NCBI GenBank assembly: GCA_934182605.1
Contig: CAKPRQ010000005.1
Coordinates: 38,468-102,467, forward strand
Origin: an uncultured Clostridia bacterium
GTDB taxonomy: Bacteria; Bacillota; Clostridia; TANB77; CAG-508
Length of the DNA stretch: 64,000 nucleotides
Direction: 5' to 3'
Below the pieces are notes generated by a model. The model did not search any database, had not been told where the DNA came from, and worked only from the letters and a program-made list of their open reading frames with translations. The position numbers were made by a program, and so were the translations under genes. Positions 53,400 through 62,297 of the stretch are shown here, piece by piece. Numbering within the stretch: position 1 is the stretch's first letter; each line of letters begins with the position of its first letter.

Positions 53400-54389
53400 T
53401 TATTTTAATTTTTCTTCAATAAAATTTCTCAAATATTTTTTATCAATCTTAAATAAATAAAAACACGCTTTCTCCATATCAGTCATTATTTTTATCAACT
53501 TTTCTTCATCTACATATTTAAGTTCTTTTTCCATTTTACAAAAATAACTATAAATCTCATTATTAAACAACTCACAATCTTTTATATCTATTGCCCATAT
53601 GCTCATTTTTATTACAACATTAACAATTGAATACACATTATATAATTCCAAATCTTTTATATTATTTTTCAAATCGTAGTATCTTTCAAATATTGCTTGA
53701 ATATAATTTTTTATGCTTTCTCTAGTTTTATTATTTACTATACTATCGCTTCTTTGATAATAATGATACATTGGTACAGGAATATATACAATACTGTCTA
53801 CTTTACTAAATAATTTATATGTTGTAGATATATCCTCATATGTTTTTCCTACAGGGAATTCTATATTTTTAAATAATTCTTTTTTAAACAATTTTACCAT
53901 TAAATAATTCCCTATATTTTTGTCATATAAAAGTTGTTTTAATGATTCTATTTTATCCATTTTTACGTATTTTAATTTACATGGTTTTGATTCATCATTT
54001 GTATTGTATGTTTCTTTTAAATCACACATAGATATATCACATTTATACTTTTCTATTGCATTAATTAAATTTTTAAACATATCTTTATCAATATAATCAT
54101 CACTATCTACAAAACCTATATAATCTCCTGTAGCCTTTTTTATCCCTATATTTCTGGTATCTGAAACACCAGAATGTTCCTTATCTATTACTATAATTCT
54201 TTTATCTTTCTCTTTATACATATTGCATATTTTTAGACTTCCATCGTTCGATCCATCATTTACCAATATAATTTCGATATTTTTATATTCTTGATTTATT
54301 ATACTATCTAAACATCTTTTTAAGTATTTCTCTGTATTATAAATTGGAACTATTATACTAATTTTCTTATTTTTTTCATTAATACTCAT
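53400..54389 (-). CDS. Family 2 glycosyltransferase
   Basis: A 329-residue GT-A enzyme: 'KISIIVPIYNTEKYLKRCLDSIINQEYKNIEIILVNDGSNDGSLKIC' is the nucleotide-sugar fold start, 'GDYIGFVDSDDYID' holds the DxD-type metal site, and 'YEDISTTYKLFSKV' the catalytic ED. The C-terminal third is helical, with 'MYHYYQRSDSIVN' typical of CpsI/EpsJ-like capsule transferases. Donor and acceptor unknown. The start overlaps the upstream GNAT gene by 11 bases, so they are co-translated. Confidence 0.92.
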   Translation of the reverse strand: MSINEKNKKISIIVPIYNTEKYLKRCLDSIINQEYKNIEIILVNDGSNDGSLKICNMYKEKDKRIIVIDKEHSGVSDTRNIGIKKATGDYIGFVDSDDYIDKDMFKNLINAIEKYKCDISMCDLKETYNTNDESKPCKLKYVKMDKIESLKQLLYDKNIGNYLMVKLFKKELFKNIEFPVGKTYEDISTTYKLFSKVDSIVYIPVPMYHYYQRSDSIVNNKTRESIKNYIQAIFERYYDLKNNIKDLELYNVYSIVNVVIKMSIWAIDIKDCELFNNEIYSYFCKMEKELKYVDEEKLIKIMTDMEKACFYLFKIDKKYLRNFIEEKLK

Positions 54390-54948
54390 TTTTATTTCTT
54401 ATATAATCTCCTTCAAACTCATCAGCTAATATATCCATATTTATGCAATCATAGTACTTACCATTTACAAATCTACATTTTCTTCTTCTTCCATACTCTT
54501 TAAAGCCACATTTTTCATAACATTTTAATGCTCTTATGCTAAATTCCATTAAATCCAGATTTATATTATATAAATTTAAATACTTAAATCCATATTCTAA
54601 AATCAATTTTATGGCTTCTGTTCCATATCCTTTACTTCTATATTCTTCATCTCCAATAAAGATACCTAAAGTAGCTATCCTATTAATCCAGTTTATTTTT
54701 TCTAATGAAATTGTACCAATCATTTTGTTATCTTCTATTGTTACAATTACAAAAACCGCTTCTGGTGTAATATTTTCCGTCAAGAATTTCCTTTCAGCCT
54801 CTAATGTTGTGAGTTCTCCACTTTTCCCTATATAATCTGTTGTATTAAAATCATTTAACCATTCTGTGAACTTTTCTGCATCTTCACTGTTTCTAGGCGA
54901 TAAATATATTCTATCTCCTAATAATTTTTTAAAATATTTCATTTTCAT
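54379..54948 (-). CDS. RimJ/RimL-type GNAT acetyltransferase
   Basis: A 189-residue acetyltransferase: 'LGDRIYLSPRNSEDAEKFTEWLNDF' start, 'MIGTISLEKINWINRIATLGIFIGDEEYRSKGYGTEAIKLILEYGF' with the acetyl-CoA loop (R-S-K-G-Y-G-T), and 'SIRALKCYEKCGFKEYGRRRKCRFVNGKYYDCINMDIL', the usual end. This subgroup often acetylates amino sugars or peptides; next to a GT2 gene it may modify a glycan precursor (inference). First gene of a two-gene operon. Confidence 0.9.
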   Translation of the reverse strand: MKMKYFKKLLGDRIYLSPRNSEDAEKFTEWLNDFNTTDYIGKSGELTTLEAERKFLTENITPEAVFVIVTIEDNKMIGTISLEKINWINRIATLGIFIGDEEYRSKGYGTEAIKLILEYGFKYLNLYNINLDLMEFSIRALKCYEKCGFKEYGRRRKCRFVNGKYYDCINMDILADEFEGDYIRNKNEY

Positions 54949-55020
54949 CCACCTTTCTTGTTTCTTTTTTTATACTTTTATTAGATAATTATACTTAATA
55001 AAAAAAGAAAAATCAACACT

Positions 55021-55878
55021 TTAAAAAAGATTTTTTTCACTTGCTATTACAACAAATCTACCATCTTCTGTATGATACGAACAAGTTATTAAAGTAAGTA
55101 ATTCTTGTCCAAACTTAGGTGTTTCTTCTATATTATATAATGAAACTTTTTTTGCTTCATTTATGAAACTATTATATTCTTCTTCTGATTCATAGTTTAT
55201 GAAATTATAATATCTAAATACATTTTTTTCTGATTTATAATATACTCTAGCTTTAAATACAGAAATTATGTTGTATTCTTTATCATCTTCTTCTGTAGTA
55301 AATCTAATAATAGAATGATTATTATAAAATTCTTCATCTGCGTATTTTAATAAATCACTAAACATTTGGTCACTAGACATTTTATTGTGACCATATATTA
55401 TATAATTATTATTACTTATATTCCAATTATATTTTGATGTTAAAAATATTGCACCATTCTTTGTTTTCTCTCTTTTATAATTATGTGTTAAATAATAATC
55501 GTCATCTTCTCCTTGCAAAACTGGGTAATTTATATTAGTTTCTTCTATTTCTATCCAACCTATAATATCTGGATTTTCTTTTTTTAATTCTTTTACTTTT
55601 AACATTCTTTCTGTTTCTTGTATTACTTTTTCTTTAACTAATGCATCTCCAGTTATTAATTCATTCTCTACAACATTTTCTGTAAATATCTTGTTTTCTA
55701 TTTTATTTAAATCCACCGTACTTAAAAGGGCTTTCTCTTTTATATCTTCATATTCTAATCTCTTATCATTTAAAATATATATTAATGATAGTATAACTAT
55801 TATAGTACAAAAAATATATATGAAAAGATATAAACGTTTTCTATGTTTTTTTAATTTTTTTCTCATTCTAATCCTCAT
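55021..55878 (-). CDS. srtB: Class B sortase
   Basis: A 285-residue transpeptidase with an N-terminal membrane anchor (about 14-36) and an extracellular sortase domain: 'IIGWIEIEETNINYPVLQGEDDDYYLTHNYKREKTKNGAIFLTSKYN', catalytic His in 'YIIYGHNKMSSDQMF', Cys266 in 'LTLITCSYHTEDGRF' and Arg274. The domain inserts typical of class B are present. It should anchor proteins to peptidoglycan. The gene just upstream encodes a wall protein with a VPNTG sorting signal, the likely substrate. Confidence 0.93.
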   Translation of the reverse strand: MRIRMRKKLKKHRKRLYLFIYIFCTIIVILSLIYILNDKRLEYEDIKEKALLSTVDLNKIENKIFTENVVENELITGDALVKEKVIQETERMLKVKELKKENPDIIGWIEIEETNINYPVLQGEDDDYYLTHNYKREKTKNGAIFLTSKYNWNISNNNYIIYGHNKMSSDQMFSDLLKYADEEFYNNHSIIRFTTEEDDKEYNIISVFKARVYYKSEKNVFRYYNFINYESEEEYNSFINEAKKVSLYNIEETPKFGQELLTLITCSYHTEDGRFVVIASEKNLF

Positions 55879-55914
55879 AAATATTTATAATTATTATAAA
55901 AATAATTTTTATGT

Positions 55915-55943
55915 AAAAGAATAGACTTTCGCCTATTCTTTTT
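55915..55943 (-). terminator. Hairpin between wall protein and sortase genes
   Basis: AAAGAATAG / CTATTCTTTT stem with an eight-base loop and a short T-run on the minus strand. It could terminate or attenuate transcription from the substrate gene into srtB. Confidence 0.6.
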
Positions 55944-55949
55944 AGTTTT

Positions 55950-57059
55950 TTACTTTTTTCTACTTATTATTATCATAGAACTTAATGCAAATAATGTAGT
56001 TAATACAGCTATTCCTGTATAGTCCTGTATACCTGTATTTGGTACTTCGTCTTTTTCTTCTTCTTCTGGTTCAGGTTCAGGAGTTACAGGTATTTTTGAA
56101 GTTCTAACATAGATAGTTGTATTTGCATCTAACTTGCTATTAAAATCAAATGAATTTGTAAAACTTTCATCTGTAAAATAGCCATCTATTTGGTATCCCT
56201 CTTTTACTGTTATATTAGATTTTATCATATCTTCTGTTATGCTTTCACCTTCATTTACAGTTATTCTATTATTTTCATCTCCATTAATTATTGTTATTAT
56301 AACTTGTTTTTTCCCTGTAGTTGTTCCAGTAGCCTTATCCGGTACAGTTGTTTCAGATATAATATTATTATTTTCGTCTGTTAATACTAGCGAATCTCCA
56401 GCTAAAAATATTTTATTTGTTGTACTTTCTGTATTAGATATTATAAAACTTGTAAGATTTCCGTTTTCAGCTGCACGAACTACGTTTTCTGTAGAATCTG
56501 ATGTTAATGTTCCATTCATTACTAACGTAGGACTTTTAGTAACAGAAGCACCTTGGTCAATTTCTATACCATTATTAGCACCTGTACCATTTTCGCCCAA
56601 ATGTAAATCTATAATCTCAACATATCCTCCGTTTACTAACACACCACCATATCTAAAACCAGTTATTGATACGTTGTTTAGTATTACACTTGCTCCATTG
56701 TATGATTGAACACCATATTTAGGCCCATTATTTAAATCAATATCCTTTAATGTTAATTTACCAGCTTCAAGTTGTGCTGTAAACATAGTTTGGTTTCCTG
56801 ATGTAGATGTCCAATCACTAGAGCCCGATACAGTATAACCTTTACCATCTATTGTAAGTTTTTTTTGTATTACAATAGGTTTTGTTACTGTAATGTTGCC
56901 CTGTAATTCAACTGTTCCTCCTTCTTCAACACTTTGTATTGCACTATTTAAAGATTCTTCATCTTTTGCTGTTGTAGCAGCATTACTAATGTTTGGAACT
57001 ATTAATAAAACCGCTATTACTAGTATAAAAAGCACTGCAAATTTAACCTTACTGTTCAT
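55950..57059 (-). CDS. Sortase-anchored surface protein with beta-helix and InlB-type repeat
   Basis: A 369-residue protein. Order of parts: signal peptide (about 1-27), a right-handed beta-helix-like region (about 30-215, with 'GGTVELQGNITVTKPIVIQKKLTIDGKGYTVSG' and 'KYGVQSYNGASVILNNVSITGFRYGGVLVNGGYVEI'), one Listeria/Bacteroides InlB B-type repeat ('VTVKEGYQIDGYFTDESFTNSFDFNSKLDANTTIYVRT'), a Pro/Glu linker ('PEPEPEEEEKDE'), and the sorting signal VPNTG, a hydrophobic helix and 'RKK'. A wall-anchored adhesin-like or glycan-binding protein is likely. It precedes the sortase gene. Confidence 0.88.
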   Translation of the reverse strand: MNSKVKFAVLFILVIAVLLIVPNISNAATTAKDEESLNSAIQSVEEGGTVELQGNITVTKPIVIQKKLTIDGKGYTVSGSSDWTSTSGNQTMFTAQLEAGKLTLKDIDLNNGPKYGVQSYNGASVILNNVSITGFRYGGVLVNGGYVEIIDLHLGENGTGANNGIEIDQGASVTKSPTLVMNGTLTSDSTENVVRAAENGNLTSFIISNTESTTNKIFLAGDSLVLTDENNNIISETTVPDKATGTTTGKKQVIITIINGDENNRITVNEGESITEDMIKSNITVKEGYQIDGYFTDESFTNSFDFNSKLDANTTIYVRTSKIPVTPEPEPEEEEKDEVPNTGIQDYTGIAVLTTLFALSSMIIISRKK

Positions 57060-57195
57060 TATTAAACCTCCTATAAAATTATTATAGCATTTTAATAATC
57101 TTTCTTAGATTATTTTTACTATTATTGATTTTATTTTTTGCTATTATTGTTTTTTTATTTATGTTTTTATAAAAAAGTAATTTGTAATTTTTTCC

Positions 57196-57231
57196 AAAAA
57201 AAGTAATGATAATATGATTATCATTACTTTT
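57196..57231 (-). terminator. Terminator of the C1 protease gene
   Basis: AAAGTAATGATA / TATCATTACTTT stem with a seven-base loop and TTTTTTT on the minus strand, about 75 bases past the stop. Confidence 0.85.
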
Positions 57232-57303
57232 GAATTTAAAATATAAAATTTAAAGAATAAAACTATTCATAAAAAAATGGAGTTAAATTTTTTTAATATT
57301 TAA

Positions 57304-58995
57304 TTACAAACTTATCTTGTTAACTAAAACTCCTTTTAATATAGAAAGATCTACAACTGATATTTTACCATCACTATTCATATCTGCATATTTTTTTTGT
57401 TCTTCTGTTAATTCTCTAATTTTTACTATAGCCAACTTTAATTGTGATACATCTGTAACACTTATCTTTCCGTCTAAAGAAACATCTCCTTTTAGGCTGT
57501 TATTATTATCTAGTTCAATATATGTACTATTTATCACTCTAATTTGTTTTGATATCTCTTTGTCTCCATATATTAATTTTAATTCATAATCACCATTCAT
57601 AACATTTCTAGGTGTTATACTTATACTAGTTTGATTATTTTTTATATCATTCCCAGAAATATTGAAATTAGAAGTATAATCTTTTCCATTTTTTAATATT
57701 TCTACTTTAACAGTTTTTCCATTATCAATTGTATTATGTTTAGTGTACAAATATATTTCTTTTGAAGAATTATTCATATCAATAATATTATTCTTTATTT
57801 TTGAAACTTCAAATTGACTTTTATCTGTTACAGTATAATAATATGGATGAAAATATGCTTTATATTTATCATCTACTTTAATCTCTAATTCAATTTTACC
57901 ATTACTATTTAATTTTACAGGTGTTCTTATTTCATAATTTTCTAAGCAATCATTTATTAAAAAGTTTTCTAATACATATTCACCATCTACTTTTAAATTT
58001 CCTTTTACACTTCCTGTTATTTTTGCATCCACTGTTATAGAGAATTCCGTCAAAGTTTCATTATTGTTTTTTGCTATATTTAAATCTTCGCTACTATATA
58101 CATTATCGTAATCTACATCATCTACATCTTTTATATACATCTTTGAAATCAAGTCTACAGAATAATCCTCATAAGATACATATATATATCCATTGTCACC
58201 TGTTTCATTTCCCCACGAATTTAATGCAATATATGCTCCATCAGTTGATGGTCTTACATTTTCTTTAAAATTATTTTTACTATATGTATCATCCCAACCA
58301 ATTAATAAAATTGTATGCCAATTATTATTTCCTGTTTTAGTATTAAAACTGCCATTACTATTATTAAAACTATTAACATCATACGCTATTGTTGCATATA
58401 CTCCACCATATTTTTTTATGGCTTCTTTTACATCATTTCTATATTCTGTTACTTTATCTTTACTCATCACATTTTGAGCATAATCTTTATATATTAATTC
58501 ACCATTATTCCACTCTTTATACATTGGTAATATATGAGAAGCCTCTGAAACTTGTTTATATGTTAAATCCAAAGGCAAATCTTCTTCATTTATAGGGTTC
58601 CCATTATTTTCAAAAGGCATATTTTTTTCTAATATCGGACCCGTACCTTGTGCAAAATACTGTTTAATTATATCAACATTTCCACCTTCCTCTAATCCTT
58701 TATCAGCATTTGAGTATTTATTTTCTTTTCCTATTAAAGAATTATTAGACATTACATATTCCATATGCCTTGGAGAAAATGTATAATATTCATTTTCAGT
58801 ATATGCTAAATGTGTTGATAACAAACTAGTTGCTGTAAAAGCCCAACATATATTTGTCTCTTGCTGATTTCTTACTTCTATTTTAATATGATCTCTTAAA
58901 TCAAATTTTTGTGGTAAATCTTCTGCATACACACTATATATATTAAGTATAAAATATATTATAAATACTAGACTTATTTTTTTTAGAATTTTCAT
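57304..58995 (-). CDS. Secreted papain-like (C1) protease with C-terminal dockerin
   Basis: A 563-residue exported protein with a signal peptide (about 1-24). The C1 domain starts at 'LPQKFDLRDHIKIEVRNQQETNICWAFTATSLLS' with oxyanion Gln and catalytic C50, then His in 'NNWHTILLIGWDD' and Asn in 'AYIALNSWGNETGDNGYIYVSYED'. A middle beta-rich region (about 300-490) looks like the lectin/Ig-like part of gut C1 peptidases. The last 65 residues are two Ca-binding dockerin repeats ('GDVSLDGKISVTDVSQLK' and 'ADMNSDGKISVVDLSILK'), so the enzyme may dock onto a cohesin protein on the cell or a complex. No cohesin is visible in the window. Confidence 0.92.
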   Translation of the reverse strand: MKILKKISLVFIIYFILNIYSVYAEDLPQKFDLRDHIKIEVRNQQETNICWAFTATSLLSTHLAYTENEYYTFSPRHMEYVMSNNSLIGKENKYSNADKGLEEGGNVDIIKQYFAQGTGPILEKNMPFENNGNPINEEDLPLDLTYKQVSEASHILPMYKEWNNGELIYKDYAQNVMSKDKVTEYRNDVKEAIKKYGGVYATIAYDVNSFNNSNGSFNTKTGNNNWHTILLIGWDDTYSKNNFKENVRPSTDGAYIALNSWGNETGDNGYIYVSYEDYSVDLISKMYIKDVDDVDYDNVYSSEDLNIAKNNNETLTEFSITVDAKITGSVKGNLKVDGEYVLENFLINDCLENYEIRTPVKLNSNGKIELEIKVDDKYKAYFHPYYYTVTDKSQFEVSKIKNNIIDMNNSSKEIYLYTKHNTIDNGKTVKVEILKNGKDYTSNFNISGNDIKNNQTSISITPRNVMNGDYELKLIYGDKEISKQIRVINSTYIELDNNNSLKGDVSLDGKISVTDVSQLKLAIVKIRELTEEQKKYADMNSDGKISVVDLSILKGVLVNKISL

Positions 58996-59007
58996 TTATA
59001 TACCTCT

Positions 59008-59508
59008 TTAAAAAAAATAATTACTTCGTTCTTGCAAATTACTAAAATTTTGTTGTCTTAAAACTTCATATAACACTATTGCAACAGAATTTGATAAATT
59101 TAACGAACGTAAATGTTCTTTCATTGGTATTCTTATAGTTTTTTCTAAATTCGTTTTTAATAAATCTTCTGGCAAGCCTTTTGTTTCTTTACCAAATAAA
59201 AGAAATATTTCATCTAAATCTGAATAATTTATATCGGAATAACAATTGTCTCCTTTAGTTGTTACTAAAAACATATTATTATTTATTATACCATATTTTT
59301 TAAAAAATTCCTCTAAGTTTTCATGCTCTTCTATTTCTAATTTGTCCCAATAGTCAAGTCCCGCTCTTTTTAAATATTTATCTGTTATTTCAAATCCTAA
59401 AGGTTTTACTAAATGTAATTTTGCACCTGTTGCAGCACAAGTTCTAGCTATGTTTCCTGTATTTTGTGGTATTTCTGGTTCTACCATTACTATATTTATT
59501 TTGCCCAT
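59008..59508 (-). CDS. trmL: tRNA (cytidine/uridine-2'-O-)-methyltransferase TrmL
   Basis: A 166-residue SPOUT methyltransferase acting on the wobble position 34 of tRNA-Leu species. 'NIVMVEPEIPQNTGNIARTCAATGAKLHLVKPLGFEITDKYLKRAGLDYWDKL' and the knot segment 'LLFGKETKGLP…IRIPMKEHLRSLNLSNSVAIVLYEVLRQ' are diagnostic. Full length. It lies 12 bp upstream of the protease gene on the same strand, though a functional link is unlikely. Confidence 0.95.
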   Translation of the reverse strand: MGKINIVMVEPEIPQNTGNIARTCAATGAKLHLVKPLGFEITDKYLKRAGLDYWDKLEIEEHENLEEFFKKYGIINNNMFLVTTKGDNCYSDINYSDLDEIFLLFGKETKGLPEDLLKTNLEKTIRIPMKEHLRSLNLSNSVAIVLYEVLRQQNFSNLQERSNYFF

Positions 59509-59657
59509 TTTTATATTACTTCCTTTTATATATTTTTATCTCCATTTTATATATTAAATAATTATGAACACATACTTATATTATAACAGATTTGTAGAAA
59601 AAAATATAGATATATTAAAAAAATTAATTTTAATATCAACTTATATTATATATTAAA

Positions 59658-60131
59658 TCACTTTACTATTGAAAACATATACATATCATGATATCCATCC
59701 TTTAATTTTATATATTTTTCTAATACTCCCTCACATTTCATATTGCATTTTTCCATTACTCTTTTTGAAGCCATATTTTCTACACAACAACCACCTTGAA
59801 ATCTATTAATGCTATTATCTATTACATAATTAAATTCTACAGAATCATTTCTAAGATTTACAGTAAGATTAATGCTTCCAATAATCGCATTATTTTCTTT
59901 TAATGTAATCAACCAATTATAATAATCATTATTTTTATATTTTTCATTAATCCTTATCAATGATTGTTTTTCTTCTTCTAATGTTCTTTTTTCTTTATTA
60001 GCATAATACAAAAAATTTTCTTGATTAATATATCCCAAAAATAATTCTTCTGCATCACTTTCTTTAAATCTTCTTAAAATTAATCTTTCTGTATATAATT
60101 CTTTTGTTCCTACTGAATTCATATGTTCCAC
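59658..60131 (-). CDS. GNAT acetyltransferase with internal deletion
   Basis: A 157-residue RimJ/RimL-type protein with a normal N-terminus ('LYTERLILRRFKESDAEELFLGYINQENF') and C-terminus ('CVENMASKRVMEKCNMKCEGVLEKYIKLKDGYHDMYMFSI'). Between 'VEFNYVIDNSIN' and 'CVENMASKRVMEKC' the family normally has about 30 more residues including the acetyl-CoA-binding R/Q-x-x-G-x-G/A loop. Here only 'RFQGGC' remains. The frame is kept but the cofactor site appears deleted, so the protein is probably inactive. Confidence 0.7.
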   Translation of the reverse strand: MEHMNSVGTKELYTERLILRRFKESDAEELFLGYINQENFLYYANKEKRTLEEEKQSLIRINEKYKNNDYYNWLITLKENNAIIGSINLTVNLRNDSVEFNYVIDNSINRFQGGCCVENMASKRVMEKCNMKCEGVLEKYIKLKDGYHDMYMFSIVK

Positions 60132-60191
60132 CTCATAATTATTATTTTAATAAATATTTCGAAAAATTTTAATTGCCAAAATCCTCCGTCC

Positions 60192-60774
60192 CTATTGGCA
60201 TTCTCTTTTTTCGTACCATTTTGCAAATTCTTGCATAGCTTGTACAGATTCATCAATTTTTATTCTACTTTCCCTTTCTTCCTCATCCATTTGAGCTAAT
60301 GTTTTATCAAATCCTTTCGGTTTAAAAATATACCATAAATCAGACCATTTTTCTTCTCTATTTAATCCTTGCATTTTATCTGACAAAATTCCGTGGATGT
60401 TTTCCATAAAAATAATGTATCTTTTTTCCATCATGATATGCCAAACATTCATTAAAAGCACATTCTCTATTTTTTTTACCTTCCATTAACTTTAAAATCC
60501 CTTCTATGCCTATAGTATCCAATGCAAAATTTACAAATGCTCTTGGAAAACCATTTAACTCATTAATTCTAAAATCAGTATCAAGTGCTATGCAGGGTCT
60601 TTTTACTATTTCATAAGCTTGTTTTACTTTAGATGTTGCTATTTCTTTTATATCATCACTTCTAGGTTCATCTAATTCATAATTAAATGTTATAAATTTT
60701 AAACTTTTAAAATATTTTTCAGCTGATTTTATTTTTCCAGTATTATGTGTTACAAAAACAATTTCATTATTCAT
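60192..60774 (-). pseudogene. RdgB/HAM1-like non-canonical NTP pyrophosphatase, frameshifted
   Basis: The first frame (60774 to 60376) gives 'IVFVTHNTGKIKSAEKYF…RPCIALDTDFRINELNGFPRAFVNFALDTIGIEGILKLMEG…ECLAYHDGKKIHYFYG' and then goes wrong. The second frame (to 60192) supplies 'IHGILSDKMQGLNREEKWSDLWYIFKPKGFDKTLAQMDEEERE'. Joined, they give about 194 residues of a normal HAM1/ITPase, with the substrate-binding 'IFKPKGFDKTLAQM' in the shifted frame. The indel lies near 60405-60415 in GGAAAACATCC. The intact enzyme would remove dITP/XTP from nucleotide pools; this copy should be inactive unless frameshifting occurs. Confidence 0.8.
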
Positions 60775-60825
60775 TTTTTCTCTCTCCTAAAACTTACTAT
60801 TTTTCTATCAAAATTATAATATCAT

Positions 60826-60855
60826 AAAAGCAGATAACTTTCAATAATTATCTGC
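60826..60855 (-). terminator. Terminator of P-loop kinase-like gene, part of duplicated intergenic unit
   Basis: GCAGATAA / TTATCTGC stem then TTTTAT on the minus strand. The surrounding 110 bases are homologous to 61400-61515, which carries the similar hairpin at 61450-61480. Confidence 0.7.
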
Positions 60856-60883
60856 CATATAACTTGTATTTTATCACTATGCG

Positions 60884-61402
60884 TTAACTTTCTATTTTCC
60901 TATTAAATTTATTTTTATACCATTTATTAAGTTGGCGTCTTGTTTTAAAAATATAAATTTTATCATTATCTACCTCTTTTATATTTTCAATAATTGTTTT
61001 TCTTTTATTTTTTCTCCAATTGACTACCCACAAAAAAAATTTCCAACTCATTTTTTCATTACAGCCTGGTATTTCTTGTTTTTCCTTTCCATGATTTCTT
61101 ATAAATCTTCCTAAAACCCCTTTTATTTGTGCAATAGAAGAATAATCTAGATATATTATGAAATCTGCTTTTTCTAAACGTTGTTTTAATGTTGAGTTAT
61201 AAGTTCCATCTGTAATCCATTTATCTTCATCAATTTTTTCTAAAATAATTCTATCTCTCTCATCTTTATTACGTACTTCCCAATCTTTCAAGTAATGTAT
61301 TCCATCAATATGATAAACAGGTAATTTTAATTGCTTTCCCAAGTTATTCGCTAATGTTGTTTTTCCTGTACCACTACCACCAATTATACATATACGCTTC
61401 AT
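60884..61402 (-). CDS. P-loop kinase-like protein (topology modulation/FlaR type)
   Basis: A 172-residue nucleotide kinase-like protein: Walker A 'CIIGGSGTGKTTLANNLGKQL', 'VYHIDGIHYLKDWEVRNKDERDRIILEKIDEDKWITDGTYNSTLKQRLEKADFIIYLDYS' typical of the 'topology modulation protein' family (an AAA_17/adenylate-kinase-like group), and a basic C-terminal part. The name is historical; the biochemical substrate is unknown. GAGGAGAT precedes ATG 61402. The gene is flanked by two homologous intergenic sequences, suggesting it moved or was duplicated as a unit. Confidence 0.85.
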   Translation of the reverse strand: MKRICIIGGSGTGKTTLANNLGKQLKLPVYHIDGIHYLKDWEVRNKDERDRIILEKIDEDKWITDGTYNSTLKQRLEKADFIIYLDYSSIAQIKGVLGRFIRNHGKEKQEIPGCNEKMSWKFFLWVVNWRKNKRKTIIENIKEVDNDKIYIFKTRRQLNKWYKNKFNRKIES

Positions 61403-61449
61403 AATTATCTCCTCTACAACTTACTATTTCGATATGTCTATAATACTAC

Positions 61450-61480
61450 AAAAGCAGATAATTAGCAACTAACTATCTGC
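61450..61480 (-). terminator. Terminator of UDG-like gene, part of duplicated intergenic unit
   Basis: GCAGATA / TATCTGC stem followed by TTTTGTA on the minus strand. Homologous to the hairpin at 60826-60855. Confidence 0.65.
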
Positions 61481-61507
61481 TACACATATTGTATTTTGTC
61501 GCTTAGG

Positions 61508-62191
61508 TTACCTTTCAAAATCATCAATATCTTTTTTGCTTTTTGTATTTGTTTTTATAATAAAATTCAAGTCTTCAATTGCTTTGTCTATATTCATCAT
61601 TCCATTTCCAATAGGATAATAAACTGGGTATACTTTATATTCCATACCAGCAATATTCTTTAAAAAATTTTGTTTTCTACATTGAGATACTGATATATTT
61701 TTATCCAATACAATAGAACTTACTTGATTTCCAAGTGTTATAATTATGTTAGGATTAATTATTTCTATTTCTTTGCATAATAAATCTAAATATTGACTAT
61801 AAACTGAATTTGGCAATACTCTAGCATCTACTTGTGTACATTTTCCTAGATTTGTTATAAAATATTTGTGTTTTTCCACATCAGCATATACTATATCTGC
61901 AAACTCTTCACTCCATTCTTGTGGTTTTTTTGACATAATATCATTATATATTTCTTCATCAAGTAATCCTATTCTATAAAACAATTTCCATATATTCTTA
62001 GTTCCAATCCATGGAGATCTCCTACCTTTCCATTTTGGATCTGATGCAATATTCTTTCCTGTAGGATTCATAAAAACAAAACAAAAATCTGGATTATTAG
62101 TACAACCTCCATTATATATAGATGTTAATTCCTTGGCACCATACTGTAATTGCAATTTATCGTACTCAGAATTTAATTCACCTATTTTCAT
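61508..62191 (-). CDS. Uracil-DNA-glycosylase-superfamily protein
   Basis: A 227-residue protein with the UDG-fold order: 'PDFCFVFMNPTGKNIASDPKWKGRRSPWIGTKNIWKLFYRIGLLDEEIY' (motif A region with N-P-T-G, followed by the 'W.G.k.iw.l' segment), 'YFITNLGKCTQVDARVLP', 'CKEIEIINPNIIITLGNQVSSIVL', and 'YKVYPVYYPIGNGMMNID' (motif B region). This is nearest to the family 4/5-like group, where the His of motif B is often variable; here 'YYPIGNG' lacks an HP. Substrate uncertain. ATG 62191 is preferred over GTG 62206, which is part of the GGGTGG ribosome site. Confidence 0.75.
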   Translation of the reverse strand: MKIGELNSEYDKLQLQYGAKELTSIYNGGCTNNPDFCFVFMNPTGKNIASDPKWKGRRSPWIGTKNIWKLFYRIGLLDEEIYNDIMSKKPQEWSEEFADIVYADVEKHKYFITNLGKCTQVDARVLPNSVYSQYLDLLCKEIEIINPNIIITLGNQVSSIVLDKNISVSQCRKQNFLKNIAGMEYKVYPVYYPIGNGMMNIDKAIEDLNFIIKTNTKSKKDIDDFER

Positions 62192-62297
62192 AACTACTAT
62201 TACCACCCTTATTATTATTACTTTTCAAACTATTTTTATAAAATTTGTAACCTGCGAGACAACTTATTATTATTAATTTACTTATATATTACACTTT

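Noticed and set aside
56239..56709. 156-codon plus-strand frame opposite the sortase-anchored protein
   Set aside because: Low-complexity Ser/Val/Pro shadow of the beta-helix repeats; no start signals.
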